Positions 1 through 13,300 of a stretch of DNA of 60,000 nt are shown one piece after another (positions within the stretch are counted from its first letter, which is position 1; the number at the start of each line of letters is the position of its first letter). The notes beneath the pieces are model-generated. The model was not told where the DNA came from. It did no database searches and was given only the letters and a program-made list of their open reading frames with translations. The stretch is taken from positions 409,326 through 469,325 of the forward strand of contig NW_019091459.1 of the NCBI RefSeq assembly GCF_001949145.1, in the 5' to 3' direction. This stretch comes from Acanthaster planci. Taxonomy: Eukaryota; Echinodermata; Asteroidea; Valvatida; Acanthasteridae. The position numbers were made by a program, and so were the translations under genes.

Positions 1-4
1 AGAG

Positions 5-190
5 GAGGGTGGCTACATTCAGAGCTGAGCACATAGTTTTACTACTATTTTGGGGGTATCTTCGGGGAAATATAAAAAAAAATTCTGTGGCTAACCCCCA
101 CATTTTTGAAACAAAAAGTTATCTTCCGGCCGTAATCTTGAATTTCCAGTGGAAACAACGGAGGCCAATCTCTTCCCAAGAGTCAACAGG
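5..190 (+). repeat. Dispersed repeat family, copy 1
   Basis: This stretch matches the complement of 41950-42135 over about 180 bp: GGCTACATTCAGAGCTGAGC near the start, ATAGTTTTACTACTA, ATCTTGAATTTCCAGTG and GGAGGCCAA near the end. Small differences and indels are scattered through it. It lies about 155 bp left of the last visible RBBP5 exon. No coding capacity or terminal inverted repeat is evident; the left end may lie outside the window. Confidence 0.7.
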
Positions 191-345
191 CGGCGCTATT
201 TCGGTCTGATTTCGCACTGTTGTGTAGTGCAACCCTAAGGTGGCTCAGAAAGCGCCCTCTGTTGTTCATACATGCACATGGCATCCATTAAGACCCTGCC
301 CTCCTCCCTGCCTCTAGCAGATGCCTTCCTGAGCTGCAGGCTTAC

Positions 346-3300
346 CCACTGGATCTTCCACAGACTTGTCCTCATCTTCAATGTCAAATTCGCTTTCTTG
401 CTCATCATATTCCACGTTCTCATCCAGCTCCTTGAAGTCGGGCGCATAAGCACTCCAGTTTTCCTAGAGATGCCGGCAAAACAAGATGAATGAGTTTTTC
501 ATTTATTTACCCTGGGGAAACCTCTCAGTTACTACTGTTTTTCAGAGATGCCAAGCATGTATATACAATGATTAAAATTCCTAAGAATAACAATAACATT
601 TACACAGTCAGAGAAAAAAAATATATACTATAGATATGTACCAAATAGTAAATTTAAACCTACTGGTAAAACAATAACCAAAAATAAAAACAAAAATTAA
701 AAAACACACCTGGCCCAATACACCTCGTTATTTGTTATTAAAAAGCCAGGCTTCTGTACATGTTTGTAAAACTGGTGATAGTATTTGGTAAAGGACATTT
801 AAGTGTTACGGGGAGGGCATTGAAGGCATACGCTCGACGGACTACAAATCTATGCTGACCCGATCTGGTTTTACTAAATAGTATAACAAGATTACCATGG
901 GAACTAGACCTAGTATTTTGCACACAGGCATTCACGATAGGAGTAAGACAGACAGACAGACAGACAGGCAGAGTTTTCAAAATGTTTACTGTCAATTTCT
1001 TTCAAACAAGAATCACGGTCAACAGTCTGCTGGTTCTGTCCAAATCACACCCAAAAGATACAAATAGGTCTGTCAGTTCCCCTATAGATAGGAATTACTT
1101 TAAGCAATAAGATTAATCATGGCTTTCATGGCCTATGCCCCGTGTAACAAATCACATTAATCGCCTAAAGCTTTACTTTCTATTACGCGGAATCTCACTC
1201 CAATCGAAGACGCTGATAGGATACTCACCACTTGGTTCTGGGCCCAGACGGACACAACACCACTTGAGACGGACGCTATGATTGGCCGCACAGGATGCCA
1301 GACCACATCCAGCAACAGCTCCCCTCGAGTGCCGTGGAGGATTTTCACTAGGTTGCCGTATTTCTTCTCCCAGATGTAGAGGGCGTGCTGCCTGGCCGAT
1401 CCTGGAGAGAGCAAACCACAGGTGTGCAGTTAGGCCGAATCTGAAAGTTAAGGCTACGGCTGCAAAAGGCATGTGTCCCAATGCAAGCCAGTAGCTAGTG
1501 GCTGAAACCACTTCCCATGGATGTGGGTCCTTCTCCTTATGCGTACCTAGTTGATTCCGACATGACTCAACTCTCAAGTGTTACATAAGAGAATCTGATA
1601 TTTTCTATATCGATTTCAATTTGCGAATTTGACATCGGGTAAAACCTCAATCTTGAACTTACCAGCAACGATGTACTCCCCGTCACCAGAGAAGCAACAT
1701 TTCTTCCAGGGTGTTCTGTTGACCAGATCTTGCAGCTTCTGTATAGGTTCAGGTTCGCCATCTTTGCCGCAGGCAAGTACCTCCCCACTCTCATAGACAC
1801 GGATGATGCGGTCAGCCGTGTTGACTAGGAAACAGCTGTGTCAAGGGACATGTGACATATACATGTGATCAGCATGTGACAGGCATACTGCGGTGCAGGG
1901 AGGCCATGTGACACATTGGGACTCAGCTTTCACTGTGCAAACACTTTTGGTACATGGCAGCAAAATCAAAGTGGCCCGTTATGAGCAGTTGGTACGATCC
2001 CAAAACTCACTTACTTGCCCCGCCTTGCAAACTCAATGGATTTGATGGCTGTTGTATTGCTTGTACCGGTGGTGACTTTGAAGGAAGCCACTAATTTCAG
2101 ATTGTCAGTCGACACCACAAGAACCTGTGAATTTAGGACAAAGTCAAGCCGTGTCTGAAAGTTGTGACTGGGGCTTGAAGTAACACATGAGCCTATGGGA
2201 AGCCGCTGGCTAAAAGCGGCAACTACTTCCACTAGATCTGTGTTATTACAAGCCATAGCTAGTTGATTTTGACATGGCTACGGACCCTTTACCCTTAAGC
2301 CAAACAACACTGACACAATGATTACATGCTCATAGGCCACCTACAGTGAAGGCATAGGGTGATGTGTCAATTTTGCTCATGCAAATACTCATTGTATAAA
2401 AACCTACGAGGCAGCTAAACACCCTTTTAGAATCGTGAAATAGAAACTAAAATTGAGGTTTCCGAGATAAAAATGCGCATGTTGGAGCTTTGTATTTGAA
2501 AAATTTGCATTACACTGCAGATTTCACAGTTTCCTTTACTTTAAGGAATTCCTACACGTCATTCTTCAGGCAGCAAGGAATAACCGTTGTTTAGAGCAAG
2601 CAGATAATAAGACAGCGATATTATATCTCATTGCTTTCCACTTCCAAAGATATTCAAGTCAACAAAGATGAAACCATCAGCAATCCATGGAATAGTTTTC
2701 CTGGCTTTCGTACCTTTCCTTTAGCATTCCCTGTGTAGATATACTTCCCTCTCCGGTCAAATGACGCCACAATATTCAGATCAAACTGGTAGAAAAATCC
2801 AACACAAACATGAAATCCGTTGTCATGTCATTGCGTTGCCTCATTAGACAATGTCAAACCCTGAATTGTGTGCAATTGTTGCAAGTAGGAATACTGTTTA
2901 CCGCTAATGGGTCACTTGGGAGACATTCCCATAAGAACGTGCACAAACTTTACTGTCCAATAATTCAATATTCCCTAATCTGATCTGACCCAAACTTTGT
3001 ATGTTTTCAATTTAGACCCTAATCTATCATCTCTCCAAATTTGAACAGTAAAATTTGGCCTCCTGGTAGTTGGAGCAATAGGGAGACATTTAAATGTCTT
3101 TCAAATGACCAATGTCTCCCTAAGGTCGAAAAATTTACCACAAAATGTCTCCCTAATGACCCATTTGTAAGAATATAGATTTCAAATACAACATGTTTTT
3201 CTAATAATTCTCCCCTCTATTTCCTAACAAACTCAAAAGTCTTTCCTAATTTCTGTCTGAGAAATTGCAAAGACATTTCCCAACTTTTTCTAACAGTAAC

Positions 3301-6300
3301 TGCACATGGAAACCCTTCTCAGTAACAAAAATAACACATTTACACCATGCTCTCCAAATATTTCTCCCAGGGAGCTTCAAGAATCCTTCCCCCCAAAAAA
3401 CCTTCACACTGCAGAAACTGACGGCACATTTTCTGTCCTTCAAATTTTCCAGTAGCATTACGCCCAGTATCATTGTGTTCTATCTTTCAGAATCTAGCCA
3501 AATCCTTCCAAACATCAAGAAGAGTTTGCAAGGATCTGGTAAAATTAATTGTTTAAAAGTCCACTCCACAGTTATACCCAATGTCCTTGTATGATTGACT
3601 TCAAGTGGTTTATAACTTACGTCATCATCTGTTGGTACGACTGAGTAACTGCCGTCAATGTTGAGGATGATGGGTGCATGTTTCATGGGACATACCAGGA
3701 TCTTTGCCCTGTCATAAAAAAAAAACAAAAGAAAAAACCTCAAATAACATTTATGAGGAAAGGGAGATGGCAAACAGTAAGTACAGTACTCCAGTCCTCG
3801 TGATGTGTTGCAGATAATTACACCTGTCCAAGTAGCACACCACTTGCCACTGCTACCCAAAGCCCTGCTGCAAGTAGGATCTGGAGGGTTGCATGGTGGG
3901 CCTATAACAAAGCCAAGAGTTTTCCGCTTTGCAGAAAATCCACAAAAATCGTGGATTCGGGGGTAGAAAGCAGAAAATGCAATTTTTGGTAAAAAAATAA
4001 ATAAATAAAACAAATAAATATTTTTGATCACTTCTGCACAATTAATCAAATAAATATGAACCCAAATTAGGAATGACAACTGATTTTCACTGTTTAACTC
4101 ACTTTGAAAGTAACATTTGGTAGCATTTCCCCTCCTGTTTTTCCTTTGCGATTTAGCAGTATTAATTACCTCTGTCTCCGCACCACAGAGATCACGAGGT
4201 CCCCGTTCCCTACATAGTGCCCAGACGTCTCACGGCTTATGAATAAATCAATAGGGACAGGGACCAGTCCAAGATCACGGTGACATGGTGCATGTAGGCC
4301 CTACATGTATCATTATGCCAAAGATACCTGTATATGTACGGTAAATGTAGGCCTGCAGTACATATGTACAGTCACATACAGTTTTTGTACACAGATTTAG
4401 ACAGCGGAAGAAAGCAGAATTTGACTTTCAGAAAGCAGAAAATTCTTGACTTTAGCCTAGAAGTGAGATGAAGTTTTTGTGATAATACCATGTGAAATCT
4501 CTCCTGTGAATGGGTGAGACAATGAACTGAACTGAGTGTACTCAACATTTTGTACAGCATGCTCTGTCCGTCATCCATCATCTCCGGACGAAGGACAGAT
4601 CACACATTCTGCTTCCGCGAACTCTCATCTCTTTCCCACAAATGTAAGGATATTAACTATTGCCCCTAACTCTCAAGGAATAATCACCGGGAACCTTTCT
4701 TGGCTCTCTGAAGTCCTGCACTGTGCAGTAATTCAATGGCACATTCTTTGTACTTTTACCTTTTGGGGGAGTTAAAGTCTTGCATGAAGTAACAGTGAGT
4801 GGATTGTACATTAGACAGTCCTGCAAGAACTGTTGAAAAACCTCTCCTGTTGGTTTTTGAAGAATTTGGGAAGGTAAGGGTGTAGAGGAATTCATCGTGT
4901 CCCTGGAAGAAGGATGTAAGCTTTCGCCCTTTTGCTGGGTAGCAGGATCACTGCAAAAAAAACTTTTCCCTGCAAAAGGACGTATTTATTTTAATGAAAT
5001 ATAGAGATTTCTTTGGAAAAGATTTAAAAAAATTTCCCAAGTTCTTTAATAAGTTGTTCAATGGTTGCTTTTCATACAGCCTGTGTTGATTTTGTAGTAA
5101 ATTTTATCTGTTTTTACTTAATAAAGAGAGTGTGGTTCTTACGTCCTTTTGCCAGGAACATTTTTTCTACTGTGATCGTGCTTCCCGGCATATGCATGCT
5201 TACGACCTTTTGCCGGGCACATAAAGAATTGCATCTCTGGTACTCTGCACCTTTTCCCAAGAAAAAAATTGACACTGTTAGGGTTTAAGCTGCGTTTGGA
5301 CAGGCTGTGCTGCCCCACATGGACACAAAGTCCCTTGTGGCATCTAGATATGGCTGGCAATAATTAATGGACCTGTAGAAAATGACCGTAGACATTAAGA
5401 TTTCAAAAGAAGCTTCTATAGAAGCCTGTGTTTTTCCCAGCTATGTCTAAGTTATTCAGATGATGGCTTGCTTACTCGTTCCGTGGGTGAAACTGAACCT
5501 TGAGCACTGGGGAAGGGAACCGGTATCGTTGGTCACAATCGCCGCTTAGCACATCCCAGATGGAGATCATGTTGTCTGTGGACGCGCTCAACAGCTTATG
5601 ACCATTTCGACTCCAGCTGCAAAAGAACAAAATTATACCAATTATTTGAGGAATTTAAAAAGAGAAAAAGCAGTATGGAGGCCCATAACAGATGGCTCCG
5701 TACCTCCCTAAATTTACCCCACATCTCTTACCCGAACAACCTTTAGGCTTCGAATAGGGGAAAGATTGAGGATTGTCTCTGGCAGTTGTTGACTCCACAA
5801 AATGATACCAAAAGTGGTCACTTCAATGAACAAAGGTAAGTACTGCTGCAGATGGTCATGAAATAAGCAAAGTCCAAGGTGACGAAAAAAACAAAGTTTC
5901 ATGGCGAAGAAAATGAAAGCTGATGTTTCAATTGAAATTACACATCCTTTTTAGTAAAAGATTTGAAATTACACATCTTAATAAAATATAATGGACACAA
6001 AAATATCATTTTTCCCATTTTTTTCACAGAAGGAGCTCTCTGAATTTTGTTGTTTATACAGGTTACATTCTTGTTCTTCCAGAAAGAAGAAATGAACCAA
6101 CCTGACAGAACAGACAGGATGGACATGCGCACTGATGATCTTAGCTATGCCCCTGGTCAGGAAGTCCCAAATGACCACACGGCCATCATTGCAGCCCACG
6201 GCCAATAACGTGCCTCGTTTGTTGAAGGCGCAGGTCAGCGCCATGCTGATGCAATCCAGAGTGCCATCGCTTTCCTGAATATCAAACAACAATGTGTACT

Positions 6301-8725
6301 CCATGAAACACATACACCGTGTGGCTGGCATCGTATCTGTCATCCAGTTGAACACATGTCTAACAATTCACTTGTCAAATAAGAGAAGTTTATATAATGT
6401 ACATGTAGCTTTGGTTTCAAGAGAGAAGCAGCCCTTATTTAGGATAAATGGCACAGACTTGACAGAATGCTGGCAGCACAAACTGCAATACGATGAAGTG
6501 TCCACAGGATTGGTATTGCCGGAAAGAATGGGACATCCTGACACCACATTTGTCTTCCTATTTTATCTCCGTAACAAGAAGTTACCACCCAAATTTTGAA
6601 ATTTCCGGAATGTGAGCTTGACAAAGTTTTAGTTTTATTGCAAAACCCAAAACATGCACACAAGTTGACACAACCAAAGAAGTTGTGTAAGGTGACAACA
6701 CCATTTCCATACTGCCTAATTAACCCCTTCGCGCAGGGAAGTGGCTATAGCCGCCGTAAAAATTGTGATCCTAAGCCCACTTTTCAGCTATTATTCTCGG
6801 CCCACGCTCGAGCGAACACGGTGAAAGAAGGCAGACCCTGGCACTTGTATATATGGTGATTGGTCTTTGTGTATAGCCCAGAAATGAAAAGACCGAATTT
6901 GCATCATAATCACCAGCTTCACAATAGTCCCCACTTTGAAAAGAGGCAACGGGAATGTGGAAGGGTGAGTAGAGCCGCATGCCACCGAACAATCAGTATT
7001 TTCACTACGTAATTCAAAGCGTGCAGAGCACGCAGAGCCATAGACCGAGAATTTGCGGTTTGGCAGGTGGCCTTCGTGGCCAAGCGAGGCTGGAATTCTT
7101 GGAGTCGGCTTTTGGAAAGAAATTCCCGTTACTTCAAGATGCTTACCTCTGGAAAGTTCTGGCCAAAAGTCTCTGAAAAATGATAAAATAGAGAAAAACA
7201 CATAATAACATCATTAACAAACATGCTTGAAGTAATAAAAAAAAAAACCCATCGGCCAAATGGTCCAAACCCTCACATACACATCAATTTTCAAGAGATA
7301 TGGATCAGTCTACGCATTGTTGAGTGCAAATTGGACTACCTACACAAGTTTCGATTTGTGCAAAAGCTTCTCAAAGCATGCAAATTTAACAGGCACGTGC
7401 TCATGTCTGTACACTGTATGTTTGAACAAGCAGATCGTGAGTACAGTGTACATGTAGGAGAAAAAGTTTGCATGTGTTGCATTATGTTGTGACTCGACTC
7501 GACTGGTGGATGGCACATCGGCTGCCCCAATCAGCTTAAAAAGGTGACCATGGTGACCGCAATGGCGATGCAGCACACACAGTGACGCAGTGCACTGTCA
7601 GGATAGTCTGCATTGCACTGGTGCCTCTGCCGCCATACACGCCGTGGCCACACTGATCATTAGTTGATAGCGTAGTTGGCTGTCATGCTGGAGGGCTTGG
7701 CCTATGCCAGTCAGTGTGAGAGATGGTAAATCCGTCACCCAGTCGTTTCTCGATTTAAATTTGAGGAAATGGTGTGCAGGTGTAGTCTCACATGTCCGAG
7801 TAACTTGGACTCTGTCAGGTCGGGGACCAAACCACAATCTGGCAACGACACCACACTATGCATACATGTATGCTGCTCGATTGTGCAAGGTTAACATAAA
7901 TTTTGAGCTGTGTTTATATCTCGGTTCGCGGATGACATCAATCTCTTTATTGGCCGAAAACTTCAATACAAATTGCGAAGACAATTAAGCTTTGCCAAAA
8001 TTTACTTTATGCATGAGAATGTTGCTATTAAACATGTTAAAAATATCCACCAATTTATCGTGGCGAATTTTATGTTTACTGTGGCAATTTTCCACGATAG
8101 TGATCGGAAATAATTTTGCCATAGGCTCCAATGGTAACGGCAACCATGTTGGCTGCCGGCACTTAAAATCTCACGGGAAAACAACATCATTATCACGTGA
8201 CCTGATTAAAAAACGACATCATTGCCCCTGAACAAGCGACATAGGCCTCAGCAAAAACTGGGGATGTCGCTAGATTGTGGTTTGGTCCCCGACCTATCTA
8301 TGAATCACATTTTTTAACAATGTTAAAATTTTGGTTGGCATGGCATGGTTGGGCACAATGTCCCAACTTAACCAAAGGTTAACAATTGAATAATGGTTAA
8401 AAACGGCAATTCGTAGAGTCTGCGTTACTCAGACCACGGAGGATAGAACAGTCTCAACGGTCCAGCTTTCTTACCAGATTAAACGCGTAGGCCTAGGCCC
8501 TAACTCTAAGCAACAGTATGTTGTGACATGTCTGAGTCGAGCGAGTTCATGAAGTTAGGCAGTAGACCTACGACATGCATGATGTTGGCCTAGCAAACGG
8601 TCGAGTTTGTCCGACATGTCCGAGCTCGGCCGGTGCGGTCGCGCAAAAAATATGTAGGCCTAAGGCCTCTGAAAATGTTCAACATTTAATGCAGAAATAA
8701 ACTTACCCAACAGCTCTAAATTCAT
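346..8725 (-). CDS. RBBP5: RBBP5, WD40 subunit of MLL/SET1 histone H3K4 methyltransferase complexes (3' end outside window)
   Basis: Ten coding exons on the minus strand: 8707-8725, 7147-7172, 6102-6274, 5476-5616, 3621-3708, 2714-2785, 2015-2124, 1663-1835, 1229-1401 and 346-463. Each joins the next in frame at GT-AG sites and together they give about 364 residues. The start encodes MNLELL, as in vertebrate RBBP5. WD40 blades follow (DGTLDCISMALTCAFN, HPVCSVSWSRNGHKLLSAST, VTTGTSNTTAIKSIEFAR, GELLLDVVWHPVRPIIAS). The last visible exon encodes the acidic stretch ENVEYDEQESEFDIEDEDKS, which in the family contacts ASH2L and the SET subunit. RBBP5 with WDR5, ASH2L and DPY30 activates MLL/SET1 enzymes in the nucleus. 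The human protein is about 538 residues, so roughly a third is missing to the left. The first two coding pieces are only 19 and 26 nt. Several introns carry inverted-repeat elements. The identification is firm; the exact ends are hand-derived. Confidence 0.95.
947..971. repeat. (GACA)n microsatellite in RBBP5 intron
   Basis: Six imperfect GACA units lie between the exons at 346-463 and 1229-1401. Confidence 0.85.
2906..3165. mobile_element. MITE-like inverted-repeat element in RBBP5 intron 5
   Basis: The left end AATGGGTCACTTGGGAGACA is matched on the opposite strand at the right end by AATGGGTCATTAGGGAGACA. A second GGGAGACATTTAAATGTC palindrome with the same core lies inside, around 3080-3120. 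The roughly 260-bp length, lack of coding capacity and position between exons fit a nonautonomous DNA transposon. Confidence 0.65.
7817..8295. mobile_element. 479-bp terminal-inverted-repeat element in RBBP5 intron 1
   Basis: The left end reads AGGTCGGGGACCAAACCACA followed by ATCTGGCAACGAC. The right end, read on the other strand, is AGGTCGGGGACCAAACCACA then ATCTAGCGACATC. These are inverted repeats of more than 30 bp with only a few mismatches. The interior has no coding capacity and contains AT-rich and CACGTGA-type sequence. No clear target duplication could be fixed by eye. Confidence 0.75.
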
Positions 8726-10389
8726 TTGAAAATAGATTATAGGAAATACTGCAATTGTACGAAGCCCGTATGTTGGACAAAAGTTTTGCCTCCTGAAAAT
8801 CAAATCTTGCCTGTCTGCAAAAATTAAAGATGGCGGTAAATCGGGCTTTTTCAATACTACACAAATCAATCTTTAAAATCTTCAATATAATGTCTAAAAA
8901 TATCAGGTAAACTGTTATCAAAATACACAATATTTGAAAAAATATTTTTCTGGGGGAAAATACATTTGTATTTAAAAATTAATTGAAACATATTTAACAC
9001 CGAAGCTTTAGGTATCGGCACATCCGGTGAAAATTTGCCCGGATTTGTTTTTCTTCCGTTTTGTCATCCGTGAAACTAGGGTTTGTCGATGTAGATTTCA
9101 GCCCAGTTCTCTGCTTCTTACGACAAGATTCATTCAAAGGTGACAGCAAAGTGGCTTCGAGGTAACTGTGAATCCATTCAATCTGGAGAGTACTCGATAA
9201 GTAGTTAATAAAGTGTATTTCAGACTGTGAAATTGTTGAGGATGGTTCGTGCATTATGCTTTAGGCCGACAACATGGCCATGATGGCCGAGGCATGTTTA
9301 GGCGGTCGTTTAGGCTTTTTTAAAGCTTTTTTTCGAGCAGTGCCATCATCATGACCATGGTCCATGGCATGCCGACCGCTGCGCTGCTTCAGTGCCTGGC
9401 TTACATGCGACGTCAGACCCCAGAGAGTTGTAGCCTATGCCTGGCTGTCGAGGCTGTGGCCAGTGCACAGTCTTGACAATGGCCATGGTCGTGATGGTAT
9501 GGTGGCTAGGGGTGCTAGGCAGTGTGTGTGACTACATTTAACCATGGACCGATGTCGGTTACATTGCCCATTTACTTCACTCACAACCATTTCGCCCACA
9601 ACCCCTTCGCCCATTTGCCACTTCACCCATGGGGTTTATCCAAATTGCTTTTGAAAATGTGTTTATTGTGTCAAAGTCTTGATGTTTTGATTTTTGTATC
9701 CAAAACCTGCAAGCAAAAAACCCATTAGGATGTTGAGACTTGTGAAATTAGGCCATGCATTAATACCATGTGAAATATGTGTAGGCGAAATGGCGTGTGG
9801 GCAAAGTGGTGAATGGGTGACGTAGTTGAGGGCGAACCGGTAAGTGGGCGAATTGACTGTAAAACCCATGGACCCCACTATAATATTAATGCAGAACTGA
9901 GCTGCTAGGGTGCGATCAGTGGGTATTGTAAATCATGGAATACATAATTGCAATACCCTACCGCTTGACATGCTTCAAAATACACGCCTTATATAATTGG
10001 GTAGGTGGCTTGAGTCACTGATGGAGAAACGTCCACATTCTACAAAATAAATGGGGGAGCTCTCTGAGAACAAAACAACGGGAAATGAATAGGGATCAAT
10101 GAAAAATCCAAACCGGATACCCCGTTGGTGGCTACAAACTCCTCCACTTTTTTGTGTTCCTTTTTCAAAATGATCATTCACCTTGTCCTGGGTCATAATG
10201 ACGTATGTAAATCATGTTTAGTTCAGCTTTTGTCTATTGCTCATGATTTGTTTTTAATAAAGCGTTTAATGAAACTGTTGTTGTTGGCAAGTGACTGCGT
10301 AAGCGTTTTGGCGTTTAAATTTTAAAAAAATAAAGAAATAAAATAAGTTCCGCTCTACCCCTGTTTGGTATCTTTTACAGAAAAGAACA
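8726..10389. promoter_or_regulatory. Divergent upstream region of RBBP5 (-) and GABPA (+)
   Basis: Only about 1.66 kb separates the two start codons, so both promoters and any noncoding first exons must be here or overlap neighbouring introns. I see no TATA box that decides a start. GABPA needs at least one upstream noncoding exon because its ATG follows an acceptor ending at 10380. The foldback element at 9540-9870 sits in the middle. Shared promoter use is inference. Confidence 0.5.
9540..9870. mobile_element. Foldback element between RBBP5 and GABPA
   Basis: Left arm at about 9540-9637 and right arm at about 9781-9870 are imperfect inverted copies of about 90 bp. Both carry repeated TTCGCCCA/CTTCACCC words and end at CCATGG. 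The spacer is about 145 bp. No coding capacity is visible. It sits in the only stretch available for the two divergent promoters. Confidence 0.6.
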
Positions 10390-13300
10390 ATGGAGCAGAA
10401 GAGTAAAAAGAGAAAGTTATCTCAAGGGTCTCCCAGCAGACAAGTTGTATTCCCTGGGTAAGTCCATTTGCCGAGACTGATGTTTAAATTTTATGTATTT
10501 TCACATGTACTTTTACTGTATGAAACCAAAAAGCTGAGTTAAACCAAATTTTTACACATAGAGTGACAGGTATTAATTTTAACTTCCCATTTACGCATTG
10601 TCACCAAAATCCATCCAGAGTTTTCATAACCTGTAAAAGTGGAGGATCACACTTATTTGTTTGGGTGAGGGTTATTATTTTTGGTTTGTTCAAATTTGAG
10701 GTATTTTGGTTCTATTTCAGTTCCGTCCGTGGTTGTTTCTAAATGGTGAGCCACTCTGTAGAATCAAAGTGGCCAACTGCTTTAGTTCACATTGGCCAGT
10801 AACTACACAATTTTTTTCTTAAAAAAGGTGAAATAGAACAGCAACATCCGTTCAGAACCTCCCCAATTATCATTGATTTTTGTCACGTTAGCACATAGCA
10901 ATGTTGAAAAACAGAGTTTTTCTCTCAAGGAAGTAGTTCAGAGAATCATTTTTAATTTGTTCACATTATTTTATATTAATTTCACTTGTGGCATGTACTG
11001 TAGCAGTGGAGAACTCATCAAACCCTGTCCTACTAAACCACCTCCGCCCCAGAGTATCATCATCCACATGATGGACATTGCTGAGCCGCTGTCTAGTCTC
11101 AAGAAAGCCCTGGAACAGAGGTTGCAGTGCAGTCTCAAGGACCATGAGATCTACTTGCAAAACGAGAGACTGGTAAGCTCTGGTAGAACCTGCCTTGCTG
11201 GGGGTCTGATGTCAGCAACTTAGGGCCCGTTTGTTTCACACGGATCTGGATCTTGATCAATGATCCTAATGTTGGTTTGCACCGTCCATTAGGCGAGTTT
11301 TGGTCTCCGTAAACCAATGACAGATCACTGATAGTGATCCAGATCCATGTGATCTAGATCAGTGATCCTAATGTTGGTTTGCACCATCCATTAGGTGAGT
11401 TTTGGTGTCCGTAAACCAATGACAGATCACTGATAGTGATCCAGATCCGTGTGAGACAAACATGGCCTTAGTGAGAGTCTCAAAAGTTAGAATGTTGAAG
11501 AACCTTCTAACAAGAATTTGCTTTCTTTTGTTCCCACTCTTCAATACCTGCTGTTACCACTGAGAGAAATGCACGGCCTTGAATTGGAACAGTTGTCTGT
11601 GTGTGTACATATAACTTAATGTATAAGTGACTTGTTCCCAATGAGAATACAGCGGATTTCCACTGGGAACACATATTGCTTCCAATCATAGGTGGAGATC
11701 TTTTGACCTGGGTGATTACCAATCACCCTGCCCCTCTCCGTTTTCAAGTCACTGAGTCTATGGGCATCCCTAATGGAAGTGGGACCTTGGACCCTGTGCC
11801 GTGTCACGCTCTACGCAAGGATAATCTTTTGGAAATCAGCCTCTTCCCCCTTCCATATGTGACAAGAAATCTCCACCAGCGCTGCCAATGGGAAGCATGC
11901 CAGTGCAATAAAGAATGTGCCAACTTATGAGACATTGCCTCATTGGAAATGCTCAAAAACATGAAATGCTGGGGAGGAGGTGTGTCCAAAGGTTGTGGCT
12001 TCAGCAAGAAGTAGCATCCACACTTATAGAAGTCAGTGGCTTGCGGCTTTAGCAGCTCTCCATAGTGTGCATTACCTGCGATCCTAGCCTCAGCCGATAT
12101 GATTTGGACACAGCATAGTCTTGCCTCCAAGCAAAGTTGAATTCTCAATTCTGATTAGTCGATCCATGCCAACAAACAATGTAGCATATAACTGTGTCGC
12201 ACAGTTCATATCAAATCCTGCGTAATGCACTATTCTAACTCAATGCAATGCACAATTTGTACGCCAAAAGCGAAATGCAGAACAGAAAAATTTACTGTGA
12301 CGCGTTTGCGCACGTAGGCCCCTATAACATCTTCACTGCATGTCAAGATAAATTCGGTATCGCACTCGTACTCATGGAACACAGAATAATGTAGTGCGTC
12401 TGGGTCCCGTATACCACTTGGCCCTCAGCCTTGTTATACAGATGCCCTACATTGTTCCTTGTTCCACTAGCACCCCTGTGATAAGGAATGAAACCAACAG
12501 GCTATAGGTATGTACACAAAAGGTGCGTAATTGCACCATTTCAGCTGGGAACATCTATAGTTGGACTATTGTCGTTTTCATCCTAATTTGATAATGATTT
12601 GCACAAACTTCAAGGAACTTTTAAGGTTGGCAGCAGAATCATGTAGTTGGTCAATGTTCTTTGAGTTCAAGTTTTAAAGGAGGTTTGGACTGATGGAAAT
12701 ATTGAAACTGGGGAGGTTAGGACAAAGCCTCAGTATGGGGTTTACGCTCTACTTGGGAGCCTTCCTTTATTTTTAGATCAGCTCTCTTGGGCGTCAGTGA
12801 AAAGCAATTTACACATGTCTAGGCAGCTTTTTTAGCATGATACTGTTGTGTAAGATGACGTATTCCCAGAAATGAGTGTAGCACCAAAATGCAAGATTTT
12901 AAAATTTGGTGGGTACTTTTTAAATTTGGTGGGAGATTTTGCTCACCAGGCTACATGCGCTGGATGATACCTGTTGGTGTTGAGTAACAATCACGTCGGT
13001 ATTTCTTCCTTTCTTTGTGCACTATCAACACAGTTGGATGAAAGCAACAGTCTACTGGAGCAAGGGGTGAACGCAGAGGGAACCCTGCAGTTTAGTGTGG
13101 AGGTCATTTCTGCTCAAGGTAACCACAGCTGTCAGATTCCAATCAGTCAACCGACCCCAGCATGTCCCAGTGGTCATTGGTCAAGCTATGTCCACTAGAA
13201 AACAGACAGTGGCAGAGTTTGAGTCCTTGCCGAATACAGTTTGGGTGCATTGTGTCGCATGCTGGGAGAATGAAGTCCTCGTACTATTGGTGAAGGAGGC

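Noticed and set aside
3480-4079. Minus-strand open frame of 199 residues
   Set aside because: Only 3621-3708 is coding (an RBBP5 exon); the rest is intron read-through with phenylalanine-rich low-complexity sequence.
4918-5220. Three loose copies of a CGNCCTTTTGCCGGG-like word
   Set aside because: Too short and irregular to define a repeat or site.
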